Shown here: positions 1-9,064 of the stretch, piece after piece
How the letters are laid out: every line of letters starts with the position of its first letter
Position numbering within the stretch: the first letter of the stretch is position 1
Origin: Chara braunii
Taxonomy: Eukaryota > Streptophyta > Charophyceae > Charales > Characeae
Assembly: GCA_003427395.1 (NCBI GenBank)
Contig: BFEA01001033.1
Span: forward strand, 67,867-94,309
Direction of reading: 5' to 3'
DNA length: 26,443 nucleotides
Notes under the pieces: model-generated
The model's database searches: none
What the model was told of the DNA's origin: nothing
Seen by the model: the letters and a program-made list of their open reading frames with translations, nothing else
Position numbers and translations under genes: made by a program

Positions 1-362
1 TAAGCTTGAGAGTGCGCGCCCATGCGCGCCTAAGCTTGAGAGTGCGCGCCCATGCGCGCCCAAGCTTGGCATTGCAGTTAGAGTGCGCGCCCATGTGCGC
101 CCAAGCTTGAGAGTGCGCGCCCATGTGCGCCCAAGCTTGAGAGTGTGCGCCCATGTGTGCCCAAGCTTGGCATTGCAGTTAGAGTGCGCGCCCATGTGCC
201 CCAGGCTGGATATAGTTATTTGAGTGTGCGCCCATGTACACTTGCGCTGGATATCTGTGCGTCCAGGCTGGATATTGCCATTCGAGTACCTTAGAGTACG
301 CGCCTATGTGCACCCAGGCTGGGTATTGTCAATTGAGTGCGCGCCCGTGTGCGCCCGAGCCT
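1..362. repeat. GC-rich 30-bp/41-bp tandem array with HindIII sites
   Basis: Units of 30 bp (1-30, 31-60, 102-131, 132-161) and longer 41-bp variants carrying an extra GGCATTGCAGTT segment (61-101, from 162) follow one another and decay to about 362. Each early unit starts AAGCTT and contains GCGCGC, loop CCAT, GCGCGC (14-19/24-29), so single strands can fold into a hairpin. Later units swap C for T but partly keep pairing through G-T. The array is cut by the left window edge. Satellite or minisatellite DNA; no coding function seen. Confidence 0.85.
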
Positions 363-564
363 ATGATTATTATGGGATGATTTGCCTTCACGCACCCGTT
401 GATTTATTTCCTTGCTGATCAACATCACCTCATGTACGTGATATTCTTCATCGCGCAGGGAGCATTGGCAGTTTAGTCCCTGCACAGATGACCTGGCTCA
501 GTCTAGCCCCAGTACATGCAGCATTTGTGACTGGTCCCTGTGCATGAGATGTTCTATTGATCAG

Positions 565-945
565 TTGCTGTTCAGCCGGGCCCTTCAGGCGGGCCTACTT
601 GAGATTGTTGCTAATCAATCGGGCCCTTCAGGCGGGCCTACTTGAGATTGTTGCTGTTCAGCCGGACCCTTCAGGCAGGCCTACTTGAGATTGTTGTTGT
701 TCAGCCGGGCCCCTTCAGGCGGGCCCACTTTTCGAGATTGAGTTGCTGATTCAGCCGGGTCCACTTCTCGAGATTGTCGCAGTCTTCTGCCAGGCCCCTT
801 CAGGCGGGCCCTTTCTTTTGAGATAGCTGCTGCTCAACCGGGCCCATCCAGGCGGGCTCTATATTGAGTTGCTGTTCAGCCGGACCCATTCAGGCGGGCC
901 CTATATCGAGTTGCAGTCAGGCCATTCAGACAGGCTTTTTCATTG
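565..945. repeat. Degenerate tandem array with GGCCC/GGGCC core
   Basis: About eight units of roughly 45-60 bp share the core GGGCCCTTCAGGCGGGCC followed by a T-rich tail resembling ACTTGAGATTGTTGCTGTTC. The core has 5-bp arms GGCCC (579-583) and GGGCC (591-595) around TTCAGGC. Units drift progressively toward 945. It lies directly upstream of the protein-like frames that begin at 955, so it could be promoter-proximal repeat DNA or an unrelated minisatellite. Confidence 0.75.
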
Positions 946-954
946 AGTTGCTGA

Positions 955-1624
955 CTACTGTTCGGCCAGGTCTTGGAGACAGTACCCGTACTAGAGAGGG
1001 TGTGCTTTCTGTCCAAGCTGACCCGTCGTCGTGAGACTACCCCTAAGTGGGGTAGATTGATTGAGAGGTTCTGTTACAGACATGTGGGACATCAGAGTTT
1101 CACTATCAGGGCCAATGAGTNCTCGACCTCGAGACACACGCTCGTGATCACCTACTCGGTGAAGGGGGCAGAGACGGGGGTGAAGGGCACCACGTACGAC
1201 AGGATTGCTGATTACATATTTCGCAGGGAAAGTTCTTGGAGGGACAACTAGCTGCACGTGGTGTTTCCCCGAGTACCTTCGGCTCCTGGGGATGTGCTCT
1301 TCGATTTTGATGGATGCAACCCCAAGCCCCTTAGTGAGTCTCGCAGCAACGACAAGAGGCGGAAGGACGACCGGATTAGAAAAGAGATAGCCAGATTCGG
1401 GGTCCCAATCACTACATGTGTCCAGAGATGAGAGACGGACGAGTCGGACTTGGAGCCTTGCTCTGTGAGTGACGTTGATCTTGGCGATTATTTCGACTGG
1501 GACACTCACAGAGATTGAGTTTGTGGACAGTGACGGGAGCACTAGAGACCAGCGAGCGGAGACGTCGGAGGGCGACATTGAGGAGGATCACACATCTTCT
1601 TGCACGGTATCTTCTTGAGGGTGA
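955..1624 (+). pseudogene. Broken coding segment, unknown family
   Basis: One frame is open from 955 to 1248, meets TAG at 1249-1251, stays open and protein-like to TGA at 1427-1429, then continues to a TGA at 1516. From about 1502 the next frame carries on an acidic Ser/Asp/Glu-rich stretch to a stop near 1615. The translation has ordinary composition, with a basic cluster near 1345-1385 followed by an acidic region near 1430-1590, which random DNA seldom gives. No ATG lies in frame in the first segment, and one base (1121) is N. I do not recognise the family and see no catalytic motif. The stops and frame change suggest a decayed gene or mobile-element ORF; introns cannot be excluded (possible donor GTGAGT at 1465). 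The 195-aa frame on the opposite strand is judged a shadow. Confidence 0.4.
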
Positions 1625-1635
1625 TTGACTCCTAC

Positions 1636-2061
1636 ATGTCAGACGACCCTGGGTCTGAGACAGTTATTGGTCCCCCAAGAGGGGAGGGTCCGGTCCCATA
1701 CCTTGGAGATGATTATAGTCATTTAGTCAGGACGGACTTTGCTATGCAGGCTTATCGAAAGCCTCTTTACGGAGATCGCTTTCTCGAGGTTTTCTACATT
1801 TACTCTGGTGGGAGAGGACGTATTGAGATATTAATTGGAGCTTCAGGCGACATCATTCTTGCGGAGGAGCTTTACCTCAGGAGCGTCGCAGATGAGGAGA
1901 TGGCCAGATGCATGACCTATATCTGCAAGATTGATCCAGCAGCGCCTCTCGAGATCAACTATGTGGTTCCAGAGTCTATAGCCACACGAGTTCTCAATGA
2001 CGAGGAGTCCCAGACGACAACACTCACTCACAAGGGGGTACCGCTTATTATCATTGATTGA
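1636..2061 (+). CDS. Hypothetical protein or exon, 141 aa from first ATG
   Basis: This is an uninterrupted frame in the same phase as the segment starting at 955. The first ATG is at 1636 and the stop is TGA at 2059. The protein begins MSDDPGSETVIG, has a Pro/Gly patch, then a mixed hydrophobic and charged region with aromatic-rich YGDRFLEVFYIYSGG near residues 45-60, and ends in a short hydrophobic tail (VPLIIID). There is no signal peptide, transmembrane span, zinc finger or known catalytic motif that I can identify. It reads as the C-terminal part of the broken gene upstream. Unknown function: this could be a plant-type gene, a transposon ORF or an old viral insertion, and the sequence does not decide. 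Confidence 0.4.
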   Translation: MSDDPGSETVIGPPRGEGPVPYLGDDYSHLVRTDFAMQAYRKPLYGDRFLEVFYIYSGGRGRIEILIGASGDIILAEELYLRSVADEEMARCMTYICKIDPAAPLEINYVVPESIATRVLNDEESQTTTLTHKGVPLIIID

Positions 2062-2275
2062 GGTTCCCTCCTTTCAGTCACTATGATGTATTACAACATT
2101 ATTATTTATTAGTGACTGCAGCCCTCCGATGGCTGCGCCCTGCATATTTTTTGTACTACTCCTCAGTCTCGTTTCTCTGGTCATACTCTTGCAGAGTCTG
2201 GTTTCTGGTCTTCTCATTTTGTCAGTGTCAATTGCTCTATGCTGCATGTTATTTTTTCCTCCTTATTTTATGCAG

Positions 2276-2438
2276 GTTACACTCAAGGCAGCTTAAAGGA
2301 CTCCTGAATGATATGGACTCTGCTGACCTTGAGTCTATCCTTTATACGGGGTCAGGTGCAGGCGATAAACCCGAACGCCTCACTCTAAGCCGTGTCGCCG
2401 CTGGCAGGAGGGATAACCCTGACTACTCGGCTGTATGA
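2276..2438 (+). CDS. Possible downstream exon
   Basis: A pyrimidine-rich tract ending TTATTTTATGCAG (to 2275) makes a strong-looking 3' splice site. It is followed by an open frame with a normal amino-acid mix (for example LLNDMDSADLESILYTGSGA) to TGA at 2436. Just before the stop is GTATGA (about 2432), a plausible 5' splice site. It follows the 1636-2061 frame and could be an exon of the same gene. Without a transcript the joining phase cannot be fixed: direct joining at 2276 in the wrong phase meets a stop. Unknown family. Confidence 0.25.
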
Positions 2439-2672
2439 TAAAGTGTGACTGCCTCTGAACACACCTCAATTTTCATACCTATCAAAAATTCATGCGTGAC
2501 AGCCTGCCAGTCCTCCAACCCACTGAGCTCGGTCCCGGGGAAGGACATCTCACCGGACCCTTGGAGCAGTGGGGGTGCGACAGCGTGCCAAGGGAGCCGT
2601 GAAATGCTCCTAGTCATTGCTGGTCTCACTTGACTTTGTCAAGAGTCCTAGTTTGGTCATATATGTGTCAGA

Positions 2673-2891
2673 GGCTATGCCTCTCGATCTTTGATACAAA
2701 GGTCTTTGCGGGGGTCTCCTGCCCTGACGTCTTGTCAGGGTCAGCCCGTGAATGTGATGGCGACAGGAGTAATGGAGATTGCTGCGGGACTTCTAACATT
2801 CAACGCACAGTTCTGCTTTCGATCTCCAGGAGCGCTCATTGACTTCTTGACTTCGGAGCGTTCACCTGTTGCAGCCCGTATTAGGGCTTAG
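2673..2891 (+). CDS. Possible terminal exon or ORF fragment
   Basis: This frame has the same phase as 2276-2438. It follows a TGTGTCAG that could be a 3' splice site (to about 2671) and is open to TAG at 2889-2891. It includes an Ala/Gly/Leu-rich stretch (MATGVMEIAAGLLTFNAQF) followed by a polar tail. Stops at 2436, 2439, 2631 and 2649 separate it from the preceding segment, which fits either an intron of about 235 bp or decay. No family recognised. Confidence 0.22.
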   Translation, partial: GYASRSLIQRSLRGSPALTSCQGQPVNVMATGVMEIAAGLLTFNAQFCFRSPGALIDFLTSERSPVAARIRA

Positions 2892-3071
2892 AGAGAGTGT
2901 ATCTGTTGAGTGAGTAAGCGACTTTTTATTAGATTAGAGCTGAGGTCATATATGTGTTTTTCGGTGTTTTTTTGTTCTTTGTTGGGTAAGAGCTGTTGTG
3001 ATTTGTTGAAACCTTAGTGTAGCGTCTTTTGCATGCGATGAGATAAGCGAGAGAGTGTCGCCCTGTAGAAT

Positions 3072-3661
3072 CGCCATTATGGTGGGCGGTGGTGTTTCCT
3101 TGTGAGACGACGCAGATTAGAGGAAGTGGTTTTCCCTAAATCGCGAGGAGGTGGGTGGGTTTGCGGGGTCTTCGACCCCTGCCGCGAGGGAGGTAGGGTA
3201 TTACCGCTTAGATGTTGAAATTGGGTTGGGCTTCATGTTATCAGTCTAGGCTGGTGTCCTGTTGTCATCTAAATTCCTGAGGTTGTATGGTGAGCATCAT
3301 CCCACTGGGGCTTCGTCATGGAGGATGGCGAAGCATCCGTAGGGGGTGTATGCAGAACCGAGGGAGGGGCTTACCCTAAATCGCGAGGAGGAGGGTGGAT
3401 TTTGTGGGGTTTTTTGGCCCCTGCCGCGCGGGAGGTGGGGTAATTCCCGGGTTAGCAAAAACGGCATTATGGTGGGAGTTGGTGTTTTTGTATGAAGAGT
3501 GGGGGGAGGTGCTATCCTCTTTGAATCGCGAGGAGGTGGGTGGGTTTGCGGGGTCTCTGTCTGCAGATTGGGGGCCTGTGGGCACAGACCCCTGCCGCGC
3601 GGGTGGCAGAGCGGATTGGCAGGGGTTGGTAGTAACCTTGGATGAATGGTGGACATCATCA
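3072..3661. repeat. Three diverged repeat units, G-rich
   Basis: The block AATCGCGAGGAGGTGGGTGG followed by a G-rich stretch and CCCCTGCCGCG occurs near 3137-3186, 3378-3433 and 3525-3602. A second shared block, CATTATGGTGGG plus GGTGTTT, occurs near 3075 and 3466. Spacing is irregular (about 240 and 147 bp), so units have indels. The Pro-rich open frames on the minus strand here are a by-product of the G-rich repeat. Confidence 0.7.
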
Positions 3662-3925
3662 AGTAGCGTTGACCTTTGGTTCTTTTCAGTTCTTTTGTGT
3701 ATGCTTCCCTTTTTGATTGGTGGAATTAGGACTACTGATTAGGGATGATAAATTTTGCTGAATTTTAAGTGAGAATTGTTGTGGATTGACTGTGAGGTGA
3801 AACATAGTGGTGCCCTGGATGTGCTGGGCCGATGATGCCTTGCCCGGTGAGGGCCCCACCTACTTTTTGTAAGGGACGCCGGACCCGGTTTTCGGCTTTT
3901 ATAAATGAATTGTTAATAACAATTA

Positions 3926-3995
3926 AAAAAAAAAAAAAATTTTTTTTTTTTTTTTTTTTTTCTTTACATTTTTTTTTTTTCGCATTTTTTTAAAA

Positions 3996-4034
<39 letters not shown>

Positions 4035-4069
4035 CTGGTTTTTTTCCCCCCCCCACCCCCTCCCCCCCT

Positions 4070-4105
<36 letters not shown>
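3926..4105. repeat. Poly(A) run abutting long poly(T) tracts
   Basis: A run of A (3926-3939) is followed immediately by T-rich DNA (3940-4105) broken by short C-rich and mixed pieces. This is what two retroposed A-tails meeting tail to tail would leave: a plus-strand insertion ending at 3939 and a minus-strand one beginning at 3940. Just upstream, TTGTTAATAACAA (3910-3922) is a small palindrome. Homopolymer lengths are unreliable in assemblies. Confidence 0.6.
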
Positions 4106-4106
<1 letters not shown>

Positions 4107-4135
4107 TCTGCATTCGGCCCGAACGGCCGAACGCC

Positions 4136-4206
4136 TTCCGAAGGGGTCCCGTACGTTCGGGCGTTTGGGTTCGGGCGTTTGGGTTCGGGCGTTCGGCCCG
4201 TCCCGA
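4136..4206. repeat. Short TTCGGGCGTTTGGG tandem repeat
   Basis: Three or so 14-bp units built on GTTCGGGCG lie between the poly(T) tract and the first MITE. The flanks contain inverted forms of the same motif (CCGAACG), so the block can fold back on itself. Confidence 0.65.
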
Positions 4207-4264
4207 ACGCCGGCAACCCTGTATATATGTATATATTTCAATGATTTTTTTAATACATACAAAT

Positions 4265-4530
4265 CTAGGCTACCAGAGTGGCCCGGGGTCACTTGCCCGG
4301 CTGGGCCAAAAAGATAAAATATATATATATTCTTTAAAATTTTATTTTATATTTTAAATTTGGTAAAGAAATTCGATGTGAGCCTGAGGCAAAAGTTGTT
4401 TAGTTTATTTTTCTACATAACATAGTATTTTTTCATATTTTTTGGATTTTTTTTGTTTTTTGCTGGGACCTTCCCTTGTCCTTGCACGGGCTGGTAACCC
4501 GGGTCCCAGGCGCCCCGGTTGGTAGCCTAA
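4265..4530. mobile_element. Non-autonomous MITE, hAT-like, copy 1
   Basis: The element starts CTAGGCTACCAG and ends TGGTAGCCTAA, imperfect terminal inverted repeats. It is flanked on both sides by ATACAAAT (4257-4264 and 4531-4538), a perfect 8-bp target duplication. The ends are GC-rich (CCCGG motifs) and the middle is AT-rich, with no ORF. Its interior matches the copy at 5590-5888. An 8-bp duplication is typical of hAT elements; P and Merlin elements also make 8-9 bp, so the superfamily is inferred. Confidence 0.85.
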
Positions 4531-4539
4531 ATACAAATA

Positions 4540-5345
4540 TGTTAAAAATAGGAAAATTAACAAATCTGTATACTTTGTCATAATCTTCCCTTAAAAAAAA
4601 TTAAAATTTTTAAAAGATCTTCTTTTTTAATCGCAAAGTAAATCATGATGTCAATTCGACCCATTTTTATTATCAGTTCTCCATATTGTGAATAGTCATC
4701 GTAAACATTTGATAACCGTAAACATTTGATACCGGTTCCCCTTGTTTTTTAAAGGCGAAAGAGGAGCGGTTTAATAACAATATGGGCAACATTCTCTTGT
4801 AAAAAATGATTTCACATACGAAATTTATAGTAAAATTTTAAACTTTAAACAAATTAAAAATTTAACTGACTTTTTAACTTAGCAAATAATTTGGGCAACA
4901 TTTTTCATTAGAGCATTTTTTTTTTATTTTACTAAATTGAATATGAACCAAGGTCTCAAATCTTGAATAAATCGATAAAATGATTAAAAAAATTTGCTTT
5001 AGTAAGAATATCAACAACATCCTCCTTATAAAAATAACTATCCAAAATTATGAGTAAGTCATAAATTCAAAATAATGTTTTTTCAAACCTTTGATCAAGT
5101 CAAAATTTTGACCAACTTTTTTGTTAAGTAGACATTTTGGTAGTATCCCTCCTTATGAAAGTACTTTTTTATATTTGTACTAAGCTTAACATTAGTTAAA
5201 CTTTGTAGATTGCTTAAAGTATTGAAAACTAATATATTTTAACTAATAATATTTGGTCTAGGGTTTGAACACTCGATGATCATCTATGTGATGAAGCTAT
5301 AAAAAAAATAACCTTAAGATAATTCATAAAATTGAAAAAAATACT
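4540..5345. other. AT-rich stretch, possible degenerate 115-125 bp repeat
   Basis: No gene seen. Similar phrases recur at about 4782 (GGGCAACATTCTC), 4892 (GGGCAACATTTTT), 5014 (CAACATCCTCCTTAT) and 5140 (TATCCCTCCTTATGAAA). This suggests an old, strongly diverged tandem repeat of about 115-125 bp. Alignment by eye is weak. Confidence 0.35.
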
Positions 5346-5354
5346 AGGAAGATT

Positions 5355-5420
5355 TTCGTGTCCGGCTGGGCCTACATGACCGGGCACCCGGGCGTGACGC
5401 CCGGGGTACCAGGTGTGCAT
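5355..5420. repeat. GC-rich CCCGGG foldback block
   Basis: An island dense in CCGGGC/GCCCGG motifs sits in AT-rich DNA. GGGCGTGACGCCC (about 5389-5401) is a perfect 5-bp-arm hairpin. It resembles the GC-rich ends of the nearby MITEs and may be a solo end of a related element. Confidence 0.4.
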
Positions 5421-5589
5421 AAAAAAAAAACTTCTTTTTTTTTTTTGCCTTTCTGCGCTCTCTAAGAAGATCTAAAATCTGGGCTCGTTTCATTTTTTAA
5501 GAGTTGGCTGTCAAGGGGGGGGAAGGGGGGTATAAATTGTTTTTAAAGAGGCTAAGGGGGTTTAAAGGGGGGTCTTTTAGTATGATTTT

Positions 5590-5888
5590 CTAGGCTACCA
5601 GAGTGGCCCGGGTCCACTTGCCCGGCGGGGCAAAAAAGAAATTAAAAAAAATAAAAATTAAAAATTATTTTTTAATTAAAAATTTTATTTTAAATTTGGT
5701 AAAGAATTTCGATGTGACTCTGAGGCAATAGTTGTTCAGTTTATTTTTCTGCATAACATAGTTTCTTTTCGGAGTCTTTGGAGGTTTTTTTTTTTTTTTT
5801 TTTTTTTGGCTGGGACCTTCCTTGGTCCTTGCACGGCCGGGCTGCCCAGGGAAATAGGGTGACCCGGGCGGCCCGGCTGGTAGCCTAG
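5590..5888. mobile_element. Non-autonomous MITE, hAT-like, copy 2
   Basis: This is a 299-bp element with perfect 12-bp terminal inverted repeats CTAGGCTACCAG / CTGGTAGCCTAG, flanked by ATGATTTT on both sides (5582-5589 and 5889-5896). It shares with copy 1 the GC-rich ends and an internal block that reads GGTAAAGAA, TTCGATGTGA, TGAGGCAA, AGTTGTT, then CATAACATAGT. It is longer mainly through an A/T-rich insertion and a long T run. No transposase is present. Confidence 0.9.
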
Positions 5889-5904
5889 ATGATTTTGTTA
5901 ATTT

Positions 5905-6125
5905 TTTTCTTTATCTTCGATTCGGTGAGGAATTATGAAATGACCCTCGTCCAAAAGTTGTTTGCCTTTCAATTCTACACAATTTTTTTTTTTTTTAATG
6001 AAATTGTTTGACTTTCCTTTTTTTTTTTTTGCGCTGGGGCTGCCCGGAACCCTGCCCGGAGGTCACGGTCGAGCACTCGAGCATATATCCGGGCACAAGT
6101 TGGGTGCCCGTTGTCAGGCGGTTGC
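5905..6125. mobile_element. Possible third, damaged MITE relative
   Basis: GGTGAGGAATTATGAAATGA, then CAAAAGTTGTTTG, then TTCTACACA with T runs, then a GC-rich block with CCCGG motifs, repeats the internal order of the two intact elements. No terminal CTAGGCTACCAG is found, so the ends are lost or this is a different family. Confidence 0.35.
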
Positions 6126-6279
6126 CTACTAACCGAATACCTTTTTCCTGCAAGGATATAAAATTTCGGGTATGTTTTCTTATTTTCTGCATGTTCTTAA
6201 GGTATATATGCATGTGGCTGTCGGGTGTGGGCGTGATCTTGAGTTTTTGGTTTTTTGTACTAACCATTGGACCAGCCGG

Positions 6280-7200
6280 AGTGTTAAGTTAGAACAGGGG
6301 TCACAAGTGGGGCTGGACGTGGACAGGAAACCAGGGTTCTCGGAGAAACGATCAGGGCAATTGGTGAGAGACACCGACATTAAAACAAAGGGTCGGGGAC
6401 TTGAGAAATGGGAGACCACGAGGAGACTCGTGACCACAATAGAGATGATCCCGGTCGCGTGCTTTTGGCAACATGACCTGGTATGGTGATAAAATCGAGG
6501 CGGACAGTTGCTGCGGGGTGAGATCCACGTCGGTGAAGCCGAGGGAACAATCGGACCGACGTGCTTGAGGCAGGTGTAATGAAAATCGGTGAAGGCGCAG
6601 TCAACTAGACTAAAGTGGGGATTTTTGGGACTATTTCCAGACCAGGCGGTGATCGGCGGGACCGCTGGGTGCATGGGTCTCGACATAGCATTGAAGGACC
6701 GAACCTCCTATGACCCGGGGACGATTGAGACTTGAACCCGACACGCTCTTCCTCTCTGTTTGAGGTATGGGTTGAGGTGACTGAGCGACAGGTGGCCTCA
6801 CCACGAGTACGTTACACCAAGGTAAGCAAGAGGTGTAATATGAGTTGGGTAACGATGCAAGGGAGGCACTAGCATGGCACGTACGCACGAGGGACAACGA
6901 TCGAATTATGAGAGCAGGATGAGAGGACAGAGCAAGATAGTTGCTTCAAGAGAAGATCGAATGGGGGATTGAGAGAAATCGAGGTGGTTAGGAAGAAACC
7001 ACCAAGAAGGATTCTTGATAACTGTTTGCAGAAGCTATATGCGAAGCTGGTGCACTTCGAGATCCGAAAACGAATCTACTGAGTAAAGGGGACATGAACA
7101 AACAAACTGCTCCAAGATCTGGAAACAATACCGGATGAGTGGGAGAAGGAAAGCGGGAGGAGGCAAAACGTTGGCTGGAGCGCTGTCGGAGCTGATACCC
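6280..7200. other. No gene recognised
   Basis: Base composition changes here from AT-rich to balanced. Short open frames exist on both strands but none has convincing protein character. A phrase at 7151-7183 (AAGCGGGAGGAGGCAAA..) nearly matches 19081-19113, so part of this stretch belongs to a dispersed repeat. TGAACCCGACACG near 6733 read on the minus strand resembles a pol III B box, but no tRNA fold follows. Confidence 0.5.
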
Positions 7201-7212
7201 TTACAAGGGTAT
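7192..7212. repeat. Inverted repeat ATACCCTT/AAGGGTAT
   Basis: GATACCCTT and AAGGGTATC are perfect 9-bp arms around a two-base centre. A close relative, ATACCCTTACAAAGGTAT, is at about 23428-23445. The shared surroundings are short, so this could be the edge of a repeat family. Confidence 0.6.
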
Positions 7213-7305
7213 CCACTCATGATTACGTGGTCGACACAACGTCGACACCGACAGACAGATTGAAGACGGCTAAAAACGGGAAATGAGGCAAATCCCTTGG
7301 CCGCT

Positions 7306-7497
7306 ATGGTCGAGAATTTTTTGACGGCACGAGCGCCGAAACACGACGCGCATGAGCTAGAGTCAGTGGTTAAATTTTTTTCGGATGTTCGCCCGCCTTG
7401 TCGTGGTGAACGCAGAGACGGTAAAGATCAATTGATTAAAAATTTGAAAGACCACGCGCGTCACTTTGAGTCGCGCAAAAAACTGGAGAAGGGTTAG
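7306..7497 (+). CDS. Small hypothetical ORF, 63 aa
   Basis: It starts at ATG 7306 and ends TAG at 7495. The product is polar and basic (begins MVENFLTARAPKHDAHELES), with a central SDVRPPCRGERR and a Lys/Arg-rich C-terminus. There is no known domain, signal peptide or membrane segment. The amino-acid mix is more protein-like than neighbouring frames, but an ORF this short is expected by chance. Could be a gag-like remnant or noise. Confidence 0.2.
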   Translation: MVENFLTARAPKHDAHELESVVKFFSDVRPPCRGERRDGKDQLIKNLKDHARHFESRKKLEKG

Positions 7498-7812
7498 TAA
7501 TTAAACCGCCGGCCATAGAGGTCGGAAGGTTAGTCTAACGGAAGGAGGTTGAGTGGGTGAGAAAGCGGCACACCGGGTTAAAGCATCAAAACGCGGTAGA
7601 GAGTGGGGATAATATTCCGCCCCCTCCCCCGACTTGGGTAAGAAAGAAAGTTAGTATACACCCCGGCCTTGTGGCCGAGGGGGCCAAAGAGGGGCATGCT
7701 GTCTGCCACACTAAGTCGACGGCAGCCGGTACATGCCTAAATTAGCCTAGGAGGGCAGGCCGTAAGCCTCTTGTAATTGACAGGCCAAGCCTATACTCTA
7801 CTTAGGGCGGAA

Positions 7813-7992
7813 TAGCTCCTGTTTTAACTGAACTAGGAGCTAGCCCAATAGGTGTAGGCACGGATTATCAACGGATTGATCTAGGGAACGAATTCGTCCG
7901 GCCTTCGGACTAGCTCCTTATTAACAAGGAGTTTTCTTTAGTTTTACCCCGCGCTCAGACGAGCGGGGCTCGAACCCGCGACTTTAGACTTA
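7813..7992. other. Cluster of strong hairpins
   Basis: Four consecutive foldbacks are visible: TAGCTCCT (7813-7820) with AGGAGCTA (7835-7842); GTCCG with CGGAC around GCCTT (about 7897-7911); CTCCTT with AAGGAG (about 7916-7933), followed by TTTTCTTT; and CCCCGC with GCGGGG (about 7949-7970). On the minus strand 7968-7984 reads GCGGG TTCGAGC CCCGC, exactly the shape of a tRNA T-arm. No complete tRNA is present. Unknown role. Confidence 0.5.
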
Positions 7993-8299
7993 GCAGTAGT
8001 TGTTGTTAGTTAGTTATTTAGGCCACCTGCTGCACGCGACGAGAGCCTGACACTTGGTCTGCTCGGAGAGTTAGTAGTTAGATTCTTTATCCTTTTTTTT
8101 TTTTTTTTATCATTATTAGTTAGATTAGTTTTGGCCGTACTCCGTTTTTTTTAAGGGCTCATGTGAATCTACCTCGGAGAAGAGGGCAGATTTATTAACT
8201 ACCCACGAGTGTTGGATAATGAGACCCGTAGACTGTGCGCCTCGCCGGGGTCTCGGTTCCTTGAGGATCTCGAGCGAAGGGAAAAACCCCGCAAAGTCG

Positions 8300-8640
8300 A
8301 TGGAAGGGGCAAGTGCACGAGGACGAATGTGTGAGTGAGAGAGGCGTGTGGGTGAAGGAGCGTGCAGACGTGCGAGCGAGCAAAACGTGCGAGCATACAG
8401 GTGTACGGGAGTGCAGTCGAATGCGGGGGAAGAGCGAGAAGCGAGGTGTGAACAGAAGCAAGCTTGCGAGAGCGAACGTGCGGACGAGCAAGAGGGAGGA
8501 ACGTGTAAGCAGAAGCAAGGATAAAGGAGAGCGTGCGTGCGAGCGCGCAGGGAGAGCGTGCGTGCAAACGAGAGCGAGCACGCAGGAAGAGCGTGCGTGC
8601 GAGCGAGAGAGAAGGCACGAGAGAGAGAGGGGATAGGAAG
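8300..8640. repeat. Degenerate GTGCGAGC-type low-complexity tract
   Basis: Loosely repeated GTGCGAGCGAG and GAGCGTGCGTGC phrases alternate with GA-rich pieces. Long frames on both strands (up to 304 codons on the minus strand across 8195-9109, Ser/Leu/Arg-rich) are products of this composition and are not called as genes. Confidence 0.7.
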
Positions 8641-8765
8641 TAGAAGAAGAAGAGGTGGAGAAGGAGAGAAAGAAGGAGGAGGAGAGTGATACAGAAGAAG
8701 AAGAAGAAGAAGTAGTGAGAGAAGAAGAAGGAGAAGAAGAACGAGGAGAATAAGGGAGGAAAGGA
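8638..8765. repeat. GAA/GAAGAA microsatellite
   Basis: An imperfect AGAAGA trinucleotide tract, purine-only on the plus strand. Such tracts can form triplex DNA. Confidence 0.85.
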
Positions 8766-8904
8766 GAGAACGAGAAGGAGCGACTTACCAGCAGCTGCAG
8801 ACGACGGTGGCAGCGACGACAACAACGGATCGACGACGACGTGGAGCGGGAGCGAGAAACAGGTAAGCCTTCGATCCGCGGCTCGCCTCGTGATGCATCA
8901 ATAG

Positions 8905-8955
8905 AATAAAATAAATAATTAAAAATAATGAATAAATAAATAAATAAAATAAATC
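8905..8955. repeat. AAAT microsatellite
   Basis: An imperfect AAATAAATAAAT tract. Confidence 0.85.
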
Positions 8956-9064
8956 GAATGAATCTGCCACTAGAATGCGGGAAGATTCGCTTGTGTGCGT
9001 GTGTGTGTGTGTAAGAAAGAGGAGAGTTAAGCTTTTGATGCGCACCTCGCCGCACGCTGCTTGG

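Noticed and set aside
991-1578. 195-aa ATG-initiated frame on the minus strand
   Set aside because: It lies opposite plus-strand frames with better protein character, and its Arg/Pro/Ser/Val-rich content looks like a reverse-complement shadow.
3297-3662. Pro/Thr-rich minus-strand frame
   Set aside because: Its sequence is the translation of the G-rich tandem repeat read backwards.
7192-7212. Edge of an LTR with primer-binding site (GGGTATCAG on the minus strand)
   Set aside because: Only a few bases match the usual initiator-Met site, no second LTR or polymerase frame is visible.
7916-7940. Bacterial-type terminator (hairpin plus T run)
   Set aside because: The surroundings are eukaryotic repeat DNA with no bacterial gene upstream.
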